From NCBI RefSeq assembly GCF_019052805.1, contig NZ_JAHQRJ010000001.1:682001-746000 (forward strand): a DNA stretch of 64,000 nucleotides. Direction: 5' to 3'. The position numbers and the translations under genes are program-made. Positions within the stretch are counted from its first letter, which is position 1. Every line of letters begins with the position of its first letter. The stretch is from Noviherbaspirillum sp. L7-7A. Its GTDB lineage: Bacteria; Pseudomonadota; Gammaproteobacteria; Burkholderiales; Burkholderiaceae_D. Of the stretch, positions 19,314-30,184 are shown piece after piece. The notes beneath the pieces are model-generated. The model was not told the DNA's origin. It did no database searches and saw only the letters and a program-made list of their open reading frames with translations.

Positions 19314-19413
19314 TTATCGCCGCTGGTCCGAAGGCATGGATTGCGCTCTCGCACCAGCCAGCAACCCGTGCTGCATTCCTTACACCACGGCTCCCAACAC
19401 GCTTTCACAAGAC

Positions 19414-19440
19414 GAAAAAAACCGGCCAGAAGGCCGGTTT
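19414..19440 (-). terminator. Intrinsic terminator of the Ala-rich lipoprotein gene
   Basis: AAACCGGCC and GGCCGGTTT pair around TTCT and, read on the minus strand, are followed by a T run. It lies 17 bp beyond the stop of the minus-strand gene at 19457 and may also work weakly for the MBL gene on the plus strand. Confidence 0.85.
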
Positions 19441-19456
19441 GAGATCGCTATGCTGA

Positions 19457-19744
19457 TTACTTTGCTGCAGCAGCGGCGCTGGCGGCTTCGGACGCTGCGG
19501 AAGCAGCAGCGGAAGCGGCGGCGGCAGCGTCGGAGGCAGCGGAAGCAGCTTGTGCAGCAGCAGCGTCAGCAGCCGGTGCAGCGGCAGGTGCTTCAGCAGC
19601 AGGTGCAGCAGGCGCGGCAGCCGGAGCGGCGGCAGGTGCTTCTACAGCAGGTGCGGCGGCAGGAGCAGCAGCTTCTTCCTTCTTGCCGCAAGCCGACAGA
19701 GCAACGGCAGCCAGCAGGGTAGCGATCAGATATGTTTTTTTCAT
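19457..19744 (-). CDS. Alanine-rich low-complexity lipoprotein
   Basis: Protein of 95 residues: MKKTYLIATLLAAVALSAC is a clear lipoprotein signal with lipobox LSAC (Cys19). The mature chain starts GKKEEAAAPAA and continues with Ala/Pro repeats that turn into an Ala/Ser/Glu-rich helical stretch. Well over half of the residues are alanine. No family is recognised; a surface or periplasmic spacer role is possible but unproven. It has its own terminator and a likely promoter with TATAAT near 19875. The plus strand here is also open but only gives Gln/Arg-rich low-complexity frames. Confidence 0.78.
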   Translation of the reverse strand: MKKTYLIATLLAAVALSACGKKEEAAAPAAAPAVEAPAAAPAAAPAAPAAEAPAAAPAADAAAAQAASAASDAAAAASAAASAASEAASAAAAAK

Positions 19745-19869
19745 GAAATTTCCTCAGTGGATTAGCAATTTGCGACGAATGGTTACCGGTAATATCGCTC
19801 GATAGGCATACAGAGCCCGTGTCAGGTGTTCAATGATGCACCGCACAAGCCAGGATTCCTAAGCCGGCC

Positions 19870-19875
19870 ATTATA
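19870..19875 (-). promoter_or_regulatory. Candidate -10 (TATAAT) for the Ala-rich lipoprotein gene
   Basis: On the minus strand TATAAT reads 19875 to 19870, 126 bp before the start at 19744. The -35 region is not convincing. The 19745-19972 gap otherwise shows no gene. Confidence 0.4.
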
Positions 19876-19972
19876 GCGGAATCATTTGCCATTGGGATAA
19901 AGCCAACTCCGCCAACGGTCCCAAAACCCGGTTTTGCGCTGGCTTTTATGTAACAAAAGTTTTCGGCCGGCA

Positions 19973-21094
19973 TCACCCCGGCAGCAGCCATCCGTCCTCG
20001 TACCATGTATACAAGGCTTCCTGCACATCATCGGAACTTGCCGCCACTTCTTCACCGCTCAGCGAACGCTCATTGGCAAGCAGGAGCAGCGCCTTGCGGT
20101 CAGCCCGGCCGATGGCGAACGATTCGCCGTTGATGAACAGATGCTTGCCGGCATACAGCATGCTGGTCTTGCGCGACAACTTCACGCCTTTCCTCAGCAC
20201 GCGCTGGCGGAACTTGGCCGGTTGGAGCAGGGGACTGGGGGTGTCGAAGTAGACGGCCGGCTTGGGCTCGGACATGTATTCGCCCAGGAAGATGGCGATA
20301 TCGTCCTCGGTAAAGCGCACCTTGGCCAGTTCCGCGGCAACGGCGTCGAGCATGGGCTTGCCGATCTCCGCCGGGTTTTTCGCGGGCGACAGGTCCGGAT
20401 CGGCATAGCGGCCGGGCAAGTCGATGCTATCGGCCATGAACTGCAGGAAGGCTTCTCCCAGTTCCTGATAGGCCGGTGCGCGAAAGCCGATTGAATAGGT
20501 CATGCATTCGCCGACTGCCGTGCCGTCGTGCGCATAATGCGGCGGCAGGTACAGCATGTCGCCCGGCTCCAGCAGGAATTCCTCCTCCGCCTCGAAATTG
20601 GCCAGGATCTTCAACGGCATGCCTTCCACCAGCGACAGGTCTTTCTGGGCGCTGATGCGCCAGCGGCGCTGGCCATGCGCCTGCAGCAGGAACACATCGT
20701 AGGAGTCGAAATGCGGCCCGACGCCGCCATTATCGCTGGCATAGCTGATCATCAGATCGTCCAGCCGGACATCGGGAATGAAGCGGAACTGCCGCAGCAG
20801 GGCATCGGCTGCATCGTCATGCAGATTCACGCCCTGCACCAGGAGCGTCCAGTCCTTCCGGGCCGGATCGGGCAGGCTGGCCTGTGGCCCGGACTGCAGA
20901 TTCCACTTGCCGCCATCGCGGATGATCAGGCGGGACTCGACGTCATCCCGCGCGGCCAGCGCAAACAAATCGTCCCGTGGCAGCAAAGGCTGGAAACCCG
21001 GCAGCGCTTGTCGGATCAAAAGAGGTTTCTTGTGCCAGTAATCGCGCAAGAACTGGGCCGGCGTAATGTCGCCTAACAGGGTCATTTTTTTCAT
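19973..21094 (-). CDS. roxA: Ribosomal protein uL16 arginine 3-hydroxylase (JmjC/cupin)
   Basis: Fe(II)/2-oxoglutarate-dependent oxygenase of the YcfD/RoxA family, which hydroxylates an arginine of ribosomal protein uL16. The 373-residue length matches the family. Iron ligands are visible as His128 and Asp130 in PHFDSYDVF and probably His189 in YAHDG; Lys/Arg in QRRWRIS fits the cosubstrate site. The C-terminal winged-helix-like dimerisation region follows from about residue 280. The ATG at 21094 is used; a second Met lies three codons in. It is divergent from the SlyD-type gene, 96 bp away. Confidence 0.92.
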   Translation of the reverse strand: MKKMTLLGDITPAQFLRDYWHKKPLLIRQALPGFQPLLPRDDLFALAARDDVESRLIIRDGGKWNLQSGPQASLPDPARKDWTLLVQGVNLHDDAADALLRQFRFIPDVRLDDLMISYASDNGGVGPHFDSYDVFLLQAHGQRRWRISAQKDLSLVEGMPLKILANFEAEEEFLLEPGDMLYLPPHYAHDGTAVGECMTYSIGFRAPAYQELGEAFLQFMADSIDLPGRYADPDLSPAKNPAEIGKPMLDAVAAELAKVRFTEDDIAIFLGEYMSEPKPAVYFDTPSPLLQPAKFRQRVLRKGVKLSRKTSMLYAGKHLFINGESFAIGRADRKALLLLANERSLSGEEVAASSDDVQEALYTWYEDGWLLPG

Positions 21095-21155
21095 GGCGGT
21101 ATTATCCCGGAAACGGGCTGCTGCAGGTCACTCCAAAAGCACCCGATGCGCCGCG

Positions 21156-21161
21156 TATAAT
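21156..21161 (+). promoter_or_regulatory. Candidate -10 (TATAAT) for the SlyD-type isomerase
   Basis: TATAAT lies 30 bp before the ATG at 21191, with AAAGGAAGG as ribosome binding site in between. The -35 is weak. Confidence 0.45.
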
Positions 21162-21190
21162 CGCCGTCATATTCACTGAAAGGAAGGGTC

Positions 21191-21727
21191 ATGAAGATTG
21201 CCAAGAACACCGTAGTGACAGTCCACTACAAATTATCGGATGCCCAAGGCAATCTGATCGAGGAAAGCAGCGAGCCCATGGTGTACCTGCATGGCGACTA
21301 CGAAAACACGCTGCCGGCAATCGAAGCGGCACTGGACGGCAAGGAGCAGGGCTATCAGGGCCAGATCCAGGTCGAGCCGGAAGACGCATTTGGCGAATAC
21401 GACGCCGAGCTGGTGAAGGTCGAACCGCGCAACCGCTTCCCTGAAGACACCCAGGTCGGCATGCAGTTTGAAGGCATGCCCGACTCCGGCAGCGAGGACG
21501 AAGCCATGATCTTCACCGTGACCGATATTGCCGACGACAAGGTCGTACTTGATGGCAATCATCCGCTGGCAGGCATGGCATTGCGTTTCGAACTCAATGT
21601 GACTGAAGTACGCACCGCAACGGACGAAGAAATCGCCCATGGGCATGTGCATGGCGCCCATGGCCACGGTCATCATGACGACGATGATGACGAAGGCGAT
21701 TCCTACCGTACGATCCAGGTCCACTAA
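21191..21727 (+). CDS. slyD: SlyD-type FKBP peptidyl-prolyl isomerase
   Basis: FKBP-type prolyl isomerase and chaperone of 178 residues. The N-terminal half has the FKBP core MKIAKNTVVTVHYKL, interrupted by the IF chaperone domain (about residues 68-120), then the core resumes with GNHPLAGMALRF. The tail from about residue 147 is His- then Asp-rich (HGHVHGAHGHGHHDDDDDE), a likely nickel/zinc-binding segment as in SlyD. It has its own promoter and terminator. A close relative, FkpB, lacks such a tail, which favours SlyD. Confidence 0.93.
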   Translation: MKIAKNTVVTVHYKLSDAQGNLIEESSEPMVYLHGDYENTLPAIEAALDGKEQGYQGQIQVEPEDAFGEYDAELVKVEPRNRFPEDTQVGMQFEGMPDSGSEDEAMIFTVTDIADDKVVLDGNHPLAGMALRFELNVTEVRTATDEEIAHGHVHGAHGHGHHDDDDDEGDSYRTIQVH

Positions 21728-21750
21728 GCCTGTACGCCAGGTTTTCAAAC

Positions 21751-21799
21751 GGCCCCGCCCGGCCATTTCGCCCAAGCGAAACCGGCAGCGGGGCCTTTG
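21751..21799 (+). terminator. Long stem-loop terminator, probably bidirectional
   Basis: GGCCCCGC (21751-21758) pairs with GCGGGGCC (21788-21795), with inner TTTCGC/GCGAAA and CCGG pairs, followed by TTTGCTTTC. It lies between the convergent slyD and the secreted-protein gene. Confidence 0.75.
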
Positions 21800-21806
21800 C
21801 TTTCAA

Positions 21807-22721
21807 TCAGCGCTCGCTGAGCGAAAACAGCGTTTCATCATCGGGCTTGACGTTGACCTTGAGCCATCCCGCCGGCAATGCCAGTTCGCCAAGATTGCCG
21901 CGCCAGCCTATGGTTTTCGGTGCTGGCAGGCGGGCGCTGCCATGTACTACCAGCACCTTGCCGTTGTAGGCGCTGGCCAGCGCAGCGATCTGGCGCCGCA
22001 CTTCAACGAAGCCATCCCGCGTGCCGTCCGGCGCGCGCATGCCGGTGCGTCCTGACAGCACTGCCGGGTTGCCGTCGCAGAACAGAACGATGCCATCCCG
22101 CTTTTCCCGCTGGGCAAAGGTAAAGGTGCGTTGCAGCCAGTAGCGGTTGGCGATCAGCCTGTCTTCGAATTCCCCATTGCGGCCGGCATCGGTGAGGTAA
22201 TGATTGTTCGGCGCCGGCAGGTTGATGGTGGCGAACACGATATTGCCCACTTCCCAGCGCGCATTTTCCGCATAGCTGCGGAATTTATTCGAAGTCGACT
22301 GGCGCGACAACGGAAGCCGGGTCGCGCCAAAACTCATTTCTTCCTGAAAATAGACGTCCCTGATCCTGGTGAGTCGCTCCATCGCCGCCGGGCGGCCGTT
22401 GCTGCGCTTGCAGTCGGCCCAGTCGCTTCCGGCCAGCGACAGCACCACGCCGTTCTTGGCCTGCGACAGCATCGCCAGGCGCTGGTCGTATAGCGCATCG
22501 CTGCACGGTTCATCCGCGGCCTTGACGCCATTGACCACCACGAAAGCCAGGTTGTCGGCGTCGCTCTCGATGATGGCCTTGCGCATGACGCCGCCGTCGG
22601 CTGCGGCGCGAAACACATGGCCGATCGCGCCGAAGCTGAATGGCGTGGGCTGGGCCAACGCCGGCACAGGCAGGGCCAGCGCCAGCATCAGCGCCAGGCA
22701 GCGCGCATGCGGCCCGGTCAT
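21807..22721 (-). CDS. Secreted protein with degenerate metallophosphoesterase-like layout
   Basis: Protein of 304 residues with a Sec signal peptide ending in ALA before Gln24, so periplasmic or secreted. The order of core segments resembles calcineurin-like phosphoesterases, but the metal ligands look lost: GAIGH (31-35) in place of GDxH, VVNGVK (62-67) in place of GDxxD, GSDW (98-101) in place of GNHD, LFCDGNP in place of a His strand and VVHGSAR in place of GHxH. This fold assignment is inference. Its start overlaps the mutS stop by four bases (ATGA), so it is probably translated with mutS. Confidence 0.75.
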   Translation of the reverse strand: MTGPHARCLALMLALALPVPALAQPTPFSFGAIGHVFRAAADGGVMRKAIIESDADNLAFVVVNGVKAADEPCSDALYDQRLAMLSQAKNGVVLSLAGSDWADCKRSNGRPAAMERLTRIRDVYFQEEMSFGATRLPLSRQSTSNKFRSYAENARWEVGNIVFATINLPAPNNHYLTDAGRNGEFEDRLIANRYWLQRTFTFAQREKRDGIVLFCDGNPAVLSGRTGMRAPDGTRDGFVEVRRQIAALASAYNGKVLVVHGSARLPAPKTIGWRGNLGELALPAGWLKVNVKPDDETLFSLSER

Positions 22722-25327
22722 TCGCCGTCTTGCCGCAACAGCGCTTTAAGGCGGTACAGGGCGTCCAGCGCCTCGCGCGGCGCCATGGCGTCCGGATCGA
22801 GTTCGGCCAGTGCCTGCGCCAGCGCGCCTGGCGCGGGCGGCACGTCGTCTACCGGCTCGGCCGGCGCGGCGGCCGAGAACAGGTCGAACTGTGGCGACGG
22901 CTGCATGGAATGCGCTTCCAGTTCGGCCAGATGGCGGCGCGCGGCGCGGATCACCGCCGGCGGCACGCCGGCCAGCTGGGCGACCTGCAGTCCATAGCTC
23001 TGTGAGGCCGGGCCCGGCTGCACCGCGTGCAGGAAGACGATGCTGTCCTTGTGCTCAACCGCCGACAGATGGACATTCGCCGCGGACGGATAAGCCTCCG
23101 GCAGTTGCGTCAGTTCGAAGTAATGGGTGGCGAACAGGGTAAAGCTGCGCGTGGTTTCAATCAGGTGGCGGGCAATCGCCCAGGCCAGCGCCAGGCCGTC
23201 GAAGGTGGAGGTGCCGCGGCCCACTTCATCCATCAGCACCAGCGACTGCGCGGTTGCGCCGTTCAGGATGGCCGCCGACTCCGTCATCTCGACCATGAAG
23301 GTGGAGCGTCCGCCAGCCAGGTCATCTGCCGCGCCGATGCGGGTATAGATGCGGTCGATCGGCCCGATGGTGGCGCTGGCCGCGGGAACGAAGCTGCCGA
23401 CATAGGCCAGCAGCGCGATCAGCGCCACCTGCCGCATGTAGGTCGACTTGCCGCCCATGTTGGGGCCGGTGATGAGCAGCAGGCGCTTGTCGTCGCCAAG
23501 CGCGCAGTCATTGGCGATGAAGCGCTCGATCGTGTTTTCCACCACCGGATGGCGGCCCTGCTCGATGGCCAGCATGGGCTCGTCGACCAGCATCGGCGCG
23601 CACCAGCCATGGCGCAGCGCATGGCTGGCCAGGGACATCAGCACATCGGTCTCGGCGATGGCGCGCGCCACCGACTGCAAGGTGTCGATATGCTCGGCCA
23701 GGTCGCGCAGCAGCTGTTCATACAGATGCTTCTCCCGCGACAGCGCGCGCTCCTGCGCCGACAGCGCCTTGTCCTCGAACGCCTTCAGTTCGGGCGTGAT
23801 GTAGCGCTCGGCATTCTTCAGGGTCTGGCGGCGCCGGTAGTCCTCGGGCACCTTGTCGGTCTGGCCATGGGTGACTTCGATATAGAAGCCATGCACCTTG
23901 TTGTATTCGACCCGCAGGTTGGCGATGCCGGTGCGTGCCCGTTCCCGGGTTTCGAGGTCGAGCAGGAACTGGCCGGCATTCTGCGACAGGCCGCGCAGTT
24001 CGTCGAGCTCGGCGTCGAAGCCGGCCGCGATCACGCCGCCATCGCGCACCATGGCGGCCGGCTCCGGCATGATGGCGCGCGTCAGCAGGTCCAGGCAGGC
24101 ATGCGGCGTGGCCAGCCGGTTGCCCAGACTGACCAGCAGCGATGCTTCCGCGTCGCGCAGGCAGGCATCGATACAGCCGCGGATGGCGGGCAGCTGCTGC
24201 AGGCCGCGTGCGAGACCAGCCAGGTCGCGCGGCCGCGCAGACAGCAGCGCGATGCGGGTGGTGATGCGCTCGATATCGGGCACATCGCACAGGCTGTCCG
24301 ACAGGCTGCTGCAACTGTCGGCGCGCAGCAGCGCATTGATCGCGGCATGGCGCCGCTGTGCCGTCAGGCGCTCGCGCAGCGGATGATGCAGCCAGTGGCG
24401 CAGCATGCGCGAACCCATGGTGGTGCGGCAGTGGTCGAGCAGCGAGAACAGGGTAGGGCCGGGGTCCTGGCTGCGCAACGACTCCGACAGTTCCAGGTTG
24501 CGCCGGGTTGCGGCGTCCAGGCCGATGAATTCGTTTTCCTTTTCCACCGTCAGCGAGCGCACATGCTGCAGGCTCTGGCTTTGCGTCGACTGTGCATAGC
24601 GCAGCAGCGCGCCGGCCGCGCCGAGCGCGGAATGCAGGCCGTCGGCGCCGTAGCCGGAAAGCGTGGCCGAGGATAATTGCGCCAGCAGGGCCTTTTCGCC
24701 GGCCGGCACATCGTAATGCCAGCCCGGCACCGTGGTTGCATGCGCGGCCCATTCGGCGTCGGCATCGCAGTCGTCGCCGAGCAGGATTTCGGCCGGCGCG
24801 ATGCGTTCCAGTTCATGCCGCAATCTGGCCTGCACGAAACCGGGTTCGCCGGAGAATTCCAGCAGGCGCAGCGCGCCGCTGGCCATGGACAGCCAGGCCA
24901 GGCCAATGGACATGGTCTTGCGCTGTGCATGGCGGCACAGCGCCAGCAGCGGGCGCTCGGCCTTTTCGGGCAGCAGGTCGGCATCGGTCAGGGTGCCGGG
25001 CGTGATGATGCGTACCACCTTGCGTTCCACCGGGCCCTTGCTGGTGGCGGGGTCGCCGATCTGTTCGCAGATGGCGACCGACTCGCCGGCCCGCACCAGG
25101 CGCGCCAGGTACTGGTCAACCGAATGGAAGGGCACGCCGGCCATCCTGATCGGCGCGCCGTTGGAGGTGCCGCGCTGCGTCAGTGTGATGCCCAGCAGCC
25201 GCGCCGCTTTCTCGGCATCGTCGAAGAACAGTTCATAGAAATCACCCATGCGGTAGAACAGCAGGATGTGCGGATAGGCAGCCTTGATGCGCAGGTACTG
25301 CTGCATCATGGGCGTCTGTTTTTCCAT
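22718..25327 (-). CDS. mutS: DNA mismatch repair protein MutS
   Basis: Mismatch-recognition ATPase of 869 residues. The mismatch-binding Phe-X-Glu motif is Phe30-Tyr-Glu32 in MGDFYELF. Connector, lever and clamp domains follow (about 130-560), then the ABC ATPase with Walker [10 protein letters not shown] (Lys627), Walker [12 protein letters not shown] and the helix-turn-helix C-terminus. The ATG at 25327 gives the conserved [12 protein letters not shown] start; the frame remains open for 78 more codons but this extension has no family similarity. The downstream secreted-protein gene overlaps by four bases. Confidence 0.97.
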   Translation of the reverse strand: MEKQTPMMQQYLRIKAAYPHILLFYRMGDFYELFFDDAEKAARLLGITLTQRGTSNGAPIRMAGVPFHSVDQYLARLVRAGESVAICEQIGDPATSKGPVERKVVRIITPGTLTDADLLPEKAERPLLALCRHAQRKTMSIGLAWLSMASGALRLLEFSGEPGFVQARLRHELERIAPAEILLGDDCDADAEWAAHATTVPGWHYDVPAGEKALLAQLSSATLSGYGADGLHSALGAAGALLRYAQSTQSQSLQHVRSLTVEKENEFIGLDAATRRNLELSESLRSQDPGPTLFSLLDHCRTTMGSRMLRHWLHHPLRERLTAQRRHAAINALLRADSCSSLSDSLCDVPDIERITTRIALLSARPRDLAGLARGLQQLPAIRGCIDACLRDAEASLLVSLGNRLATPHACLDLLTRAIMPEPAAMVRDGGVIAAGFDAELDELRGLSQNAGQFLLDLETRERARTGIANLRVEYNKVHGFYIEVTHGQTDKVPEDYRRRQTLKNAERYITPELKAFEDKALSAQERALSREKHLYEQLLRDLAEHIDTLQSVARAIAETDVLMSLASHALRHGWCAPMLVDEPMLAIEQGRHPVVENTIERFIANDCALGDDKRLLLITGPNMGGKSTYMRQVALIALLAYVGSFVPAASATIGPIDRIYTRIGAADDLAGGRSTFMVEMTESAAILNGATAQSLVLMDEVGRGTSTFDGLALAWAIARHLIETTRSFTLFATHYFELTQLPEAYPSAANVHLSAVEHKDSIVFLHAVQPGPASQSYGLQVAQLAGVPPAVIRAARRHLAELEAHSMQPSPQFDLFSAAAPAEPVDDVPPAPGALAQALAELDPDAMAPREALDALYRLKALLRQDGE

Positions 25328-25521
25328 GTTTTGCAAAAAACTGGTGTTTTCAGTGGGTTTCAACGCTGTGTCCGTCCGATTGCTTGCCTGTCGCACCACC
25401 GCTTGGCGGCCGGCGCATGCTTGTGTGCAATAAAGTGAGGGTGTCGGGCTGGCGCTGCCCTTGTCAGGCAGGCCAAAGACAAGATTGTATGCGACCGGCC
25501 GGGCCAGAGGGGGCTGGCGTA

Positions 25522-28500
25522 TCAGGCAAAGTGCGGCGCGGGCACGCCCTGGGTAGCGCAATACGATTCGAATTCCGGAAGCGGCAGCGGCTTGCTGAAG
25601 AGATATCCCTGGCAGGCCGGACAGCCGTGCGCGGCGAGGAAGTCGCGTTGCGGCGCCGTTTCCACGCCTTCGGCAATCAGCGTCAGGCCCAGGCTCTGGC
25701 CAAGCGCGATGATGGACCGCACGATCGCTGCGTCATTCGGATCGTCCAGTACATCCCGCACGAACGACTGGTCGATCTTGAGCTGATCCAGCGGCAGTTG
25801 CTTCAGGTAGGCCAGCGAGGAGTAGCCGGTGCCGAAATCGTCGAGCGAGAACATGACGCCGTGCGACTTCAGCAGGCGCATTCTGTCAATCACCGTATCG
25901 ACTTCCTCGATGATCACGCTCTCCGTCAGTTCCAATTTCAGGCGGTGGGGATTGGCCCCGCTATGCATGAGCGCGTCCATCGCCTGCGACACGAAATCGG
26001 GATGAAGGAACTGGCGCGCGCTGACGTTGACCGCCACGGACAGGTGGGCCATCGCCGGCATCTCCGCCCAGCGCGCCAGGGTCGCGCAGGCAGCTTCCAG
26101 CACCATGCGGCCAAGCTCAAGAATCAGGCCGGATTCCTCGGCCAGCGGAATGAACAGCGCCGGGCTGACCAGGCCGCGCGCCGGGCTGCGCCAGCGCACC
26201 AGCGCTTCCGCGCCCGTCACCTGGGATGCGGCATCGACCTGCGGCTGGTAATGCAGGATGAACTCGTTTTGCGCCAGCGCCTGTCGCAGATCGGCTTCGA
26301 GCGCAGCGCGCGCCGTCACTGCCTGCTGCATGTCGGGCGTGAACAGGCGCAGGGTGTTCTTGCCCGCGTTCTTGGCGCGATACATGGCCAGGTCAGCGTG
26401 CTTGAGCAATTCGGTCACGGTATCGCTCTGCTGCCTGATCAGGGTAATGCCTATGCTGACGGTGCTGTGGTGCATCAGCGTGGCCAGGCGATAGGGCGCG
26501 TTGAGCGCCTCGATCATCCGTTTTGCCGCCTCGACTGCCTGGCTCTCCGCGCCCGGCTCGTCCGCCGCCAGGCCAGGCAGCAGGATCACGAACTCGTCGC
26601 CGCCCAGCCTGGCAACGGTCGATTCGGCATCCACGCAGCCCGACAGCCGCTGCGCTACCTGTTGCAGCAAAAGATCGCCCTGGTCGTGGCCGACCGAATC
26701 GTTCAGGGTCTTGAAATTGTCGAGGTCGATGAAGAACAGCGCAGCCAGGCCCTGCCGGAAGTCGTGGGTGGAGAGCAGCGCCTGCAGACGCTCCCGCAGC
26801 AGCACCCGGTTGGGCAGCCGGGTCAGCGGGTCGTAGTAAGCGAGCCGCTGTATCTTTTCCTGCGCCGCATTGCGCTCGGTGACATCGGTGTTGATGGCCA
26901 GGATGGACTTGGGCTGGCCGGCGTCGTCCCGCACCAGGGTCCAGTGTCCTTCGACGGTGATGCTGCTGCCGTCCTTGCGCCGCTGCACGATCTCGCCACG
27001 CCATTCGCCATTGCGGATCACCTGCTCGGTGGCGGCATTGAACTGCTGCTGGTCGCTGTAGAGCAGGCTGGCAATCGACCTGCCGACTGCTTCATCGGCG
27101 CGCCAGCCATAGAGCCGGGCCGCGCCGTCGTTCCAGAAATGAATGCCGTGCTGGAGGTCGCGCACGATGATGGCATCCTGCGCCTTGTCCAGCAGGGAAG
27201 CTTGGGCGCCGATGCGCCGGGCCGCTTCCTCGCGTTCCATTTCCATGGCGGCGCGGGAGGCGAAGATGCGCAGTGTGGAGATGCCAAAGTCGGAGGCGGG
27301 CGGCGCCTGTCCGCTCAGGACCAGCAGCATGCCGATCGGCTTGCCGGCACCGTTCTCCAGCAATGCGCCCATGCAGGGCTGGCCATTGAGCTGTTCGAGT
27401 GCCGAGCCGGCAGGAAAGCGGCCTTCGAGCCGCATGCCGCCAGCCGCGGCGCCTTGCTGCAGCAGGGTGTCGCATGGCGATCCCGCGATCGCAAAGCTGC
27501 AATTGGCGATCAGTTCGCCCTGCACGATTGCCGCTACCGTCGCCGCCTCGCCGGGCCGGTCGGGATGCAGCCGTATTGCCAGCGCGGCCTGCGCATGCAG
27601 CGCATCGGTGATGTTGTGGCAGAGCTGCTGGAAAAATTGCGTGCCCGTGCTGGACGAGACCCCGGCCGCGATCTTCAGCACCGCCGCCTGCATGCGCCGC
27701 CGCTCTTCCTCGGCGCGCAGCGTGACCATGCCGTAGGCAAGGTTGTCGGCCAGTTCCTGCAGCAGGCGTGTCTCTTCGGCGGTGGCCTGCTCAACGGCTT
27801 CGGAATACATTGCGAGCACGCCAAAGGCGCGGTCCTTGTCGCGCAGCGGCAGGCACAACACCGAGCGGTAGCCGCGTTGCTCCACCCATTCCAGCCAGGC
27901 CGCGAACACCGGGTCGTTGGCATAGTCAGGATCATGCAAAAGGTCGCCGGAGATGGAAGGCTGGGCACTGCGGATAGCCTTCCCAACCGGGCCGCGGCCT
28001 CCCGGATGCTGCTCCGACCAGGTCATTTTCAGCTGTTTCAGGTAGGCCCTGTCGCGGTCGTCGCCGGCATGCGCCACCGGCACGACGCTGCGCCTGGCGT
28101 CCTGTTCGGCCTGGCCTACCCATGCCATCCGGTAGCCGCCCACCTCACGGATGACATTGCACACCTGCTGCAGCAGCGTGGCTTCGTCGGACGAGCGCAG
28201 CAGCGCCTCGTTGCAGCGGCCCAGCATCTTCAGCGCGCGATTGGTGCGGCTCAGTTCCAGCGCCGCTTCCTTGCGTTCAGTGATGTCAATCGTGGTGCCT
28301 ATCATGCGCAGCGGCTTGCCCTGCGCATCGCGGCTGACGACAGTGCCGCGGTCAAGCACCCAGGTCCAGGCGCCGTTCCTGCCACGCCGCCGCAGTTCTG
28401 CGTGATAAGCCGGAATGCGGCCCCTGGCCGCATCCAGCGCCATGCGGCTGACCCGCTCGACATCGTCCGGATGGATATGCTCGCGCCATGTCTCGACGGA

Positions 28501-30159
28501 TTCGCTTGCTTCTTCGTCGCCGTAGCCCAGCATGGCGCGCCAGCGGCGCGATGTGTGCAGCAGCCGGCCTGGAATGTCCCAGTCCCATATGCCGTCGCCC
28601 GCGCCTTCGAGCGCGAATTTCCAGCGCAGCTCGCTTTCCTGCAGGGCTTGCTCGGCACGCTTGCGTTCCGTGATCTCGTTCAACAGCAGGGCATTGTTAT
28701 GGCGCAGCTCCCTGGTGCGCTGGTCCACCCGTGCTTCCAGCGCATCACGGGCGGTGCGCAGCTTTTCCTCCTGCGCCTTCTGTTCGCTGATGTCGGTATG
28801 GGTGCCCAGGGTGCGCAGGGGCCTGCCATTGGCATCCCGCGCTACCACCATGCCGCGTGTCAGCAGCCACTTCCATTGACCGTCACGGGTCTGAACCCGC
28901 TGGGTGTTGACGAACTCCGTGGTTTCGCCACGCAGATACCGTTCAAACTTTTCAAGGGCAGCCTGCCTGTCATCGGGATGCAGCAAATCCCTGAATTTGT
29001 CGATGTTTCGCCCCGGGCTGTTGGGTGGATAGCCCATCAACAGGGACCATTCCTTGGACAACTTGACCGAGCCGCTCCGGTGTTCAAGGTCCCAGACGAT
29101 ATCGCCGGTACTCTCCAGTGCGTTCTTCCATCGGAATTCGCTGGACACCAGGGCCGATTCAGTCCTTGCCTGCAGGCGGATCTGGCGCACCAGGCCAAAT
29201 CCGAGAAATTGAAGCAGCAGGACCAGTCCGGTCACTGCAATGGTAGTGAAGAAGGTGTCCGAGCGCCAGGGTCCGAGCACCTCTTCCTTGCCCAGCGCCG
29301 CCACGGCGATCAGCGGGAAGTCCGTGAGCTGCACATAGCCATAGATGCGCTCGATGCCATCCTGCTGTGCTGTTAGCAGGGCATTGCCTTCGCTGCTTCT
29401 GGCAAGGTAATCGCGGTACAGGGGGCGGTCGGAAATATTCTTGCCGATCAGGTTTTCCACCACTGGACGGCGCGTCAGTACCTTGCCATCCGCCAGCATC
29501 AGAATGAGGGCGCCATCCTTGCCGATATCGAAGCGCTCGTGGAATCGCTGAAGGTAGGCCAGGCTGATCGAAGCGACGGCAACGCCGGCAAACTGCCCTG
29601 ACGGGCTGTTTATCCGGCGCGACAGGGTGACGACCCAGGCGCCAGTGGTGCGGTCCCTCAGCGGTGGCCCCACGAAAGCGGCGGCACTGCGATTGTCACG
29701 GTGATAGATGAAATATTCGCGAAATTCGCTGGTCAGGTCGTGACGCATTTATTGCTGGGAATTCACCAGCCAGCGCCCCTGGCTGTCCATGATCGTGAGC
29801 TTGTCCAGCAGCGGGATTTCCTGGGTGAGGCGCATCAGGAACTGATGCATGGACTGGCTGCGGTCTGCATCGAGGCCGTCCGCCTCCACTTGCTGGACGA
29901 TGCTGATCAGGGTGGTATCGGCTACGCGCAGGGTGTCATTGGCATGCTGGGAAACGGCGCGGGCCAGGTTGGATGCGGAAGTCTTCGTCTCGGCCAGCTG
30001 TTGCTGGCGGGCGCTTATGCTGCGCCATCCATTGATGCCCAACACTAGCAGGCAGGCCATCACCACAAACAGGGCCGCCACCATGCTGGTTGATGGCTTG
30101 CGCCTGGCTGCGCGATGTTGGCGCATCAGGCGGCCCAGCCTCTGTAACACTGCATGCAT
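25522..30159 (-). pseudogene. dCache-PAS-GAF-GGDEF-EAL cyclic-di-GMP sensor, split by in-frame TAA
   Basis: One continuous frame of 1546 codons interrupted by TAA at 29749-29751 (codon 137). The first 136 residues hold one transmembrane segment (about 24-45) and the first part of a periplasmic dCache domain, ending DSQGRWLVNSQQ. The next codon after TAA is ATG and the dCache continues (EFREYFIYHRD, TLSRR). Numbered from that ATG: transmembrane segment 155-178, PAS about 200-320 and 370-490, GAF-like regions about 520-830, PAS about 850-970, GGDEF motif 1049-1053 and EAL 1181-1183. Both enzymatic signatures are intact; no RxxD inhibitory site precedes GGDEF. CAA to TAA would explain the stop. 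Reinitiation at the adjacent ATG could yield a 1408-residue protein lacking the first membrane anchor. A sequencing error is possible. Confidence 0.85.
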
Positions 30160-30184
30160 GGTAATGATTGAAGGTAGAGCAGTA

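Noticed and set aside
19228-19722. Plus-strand Gln/Arg-rich frame overlapping the Ala-rich lipoprotein
   Set aside because: It is the reverse reading of the Ala codons; the minus-strand gene has a lipobox, start and terminator.
25384-29376. Plus-strand open frame of 1330 codons opposite the sensor gene
   Set aside because: It is antisense to PAS, GAF, GGDEF and EAL domains and has repetitive His/Arg/Gln-rich composition typical of shadow frames.
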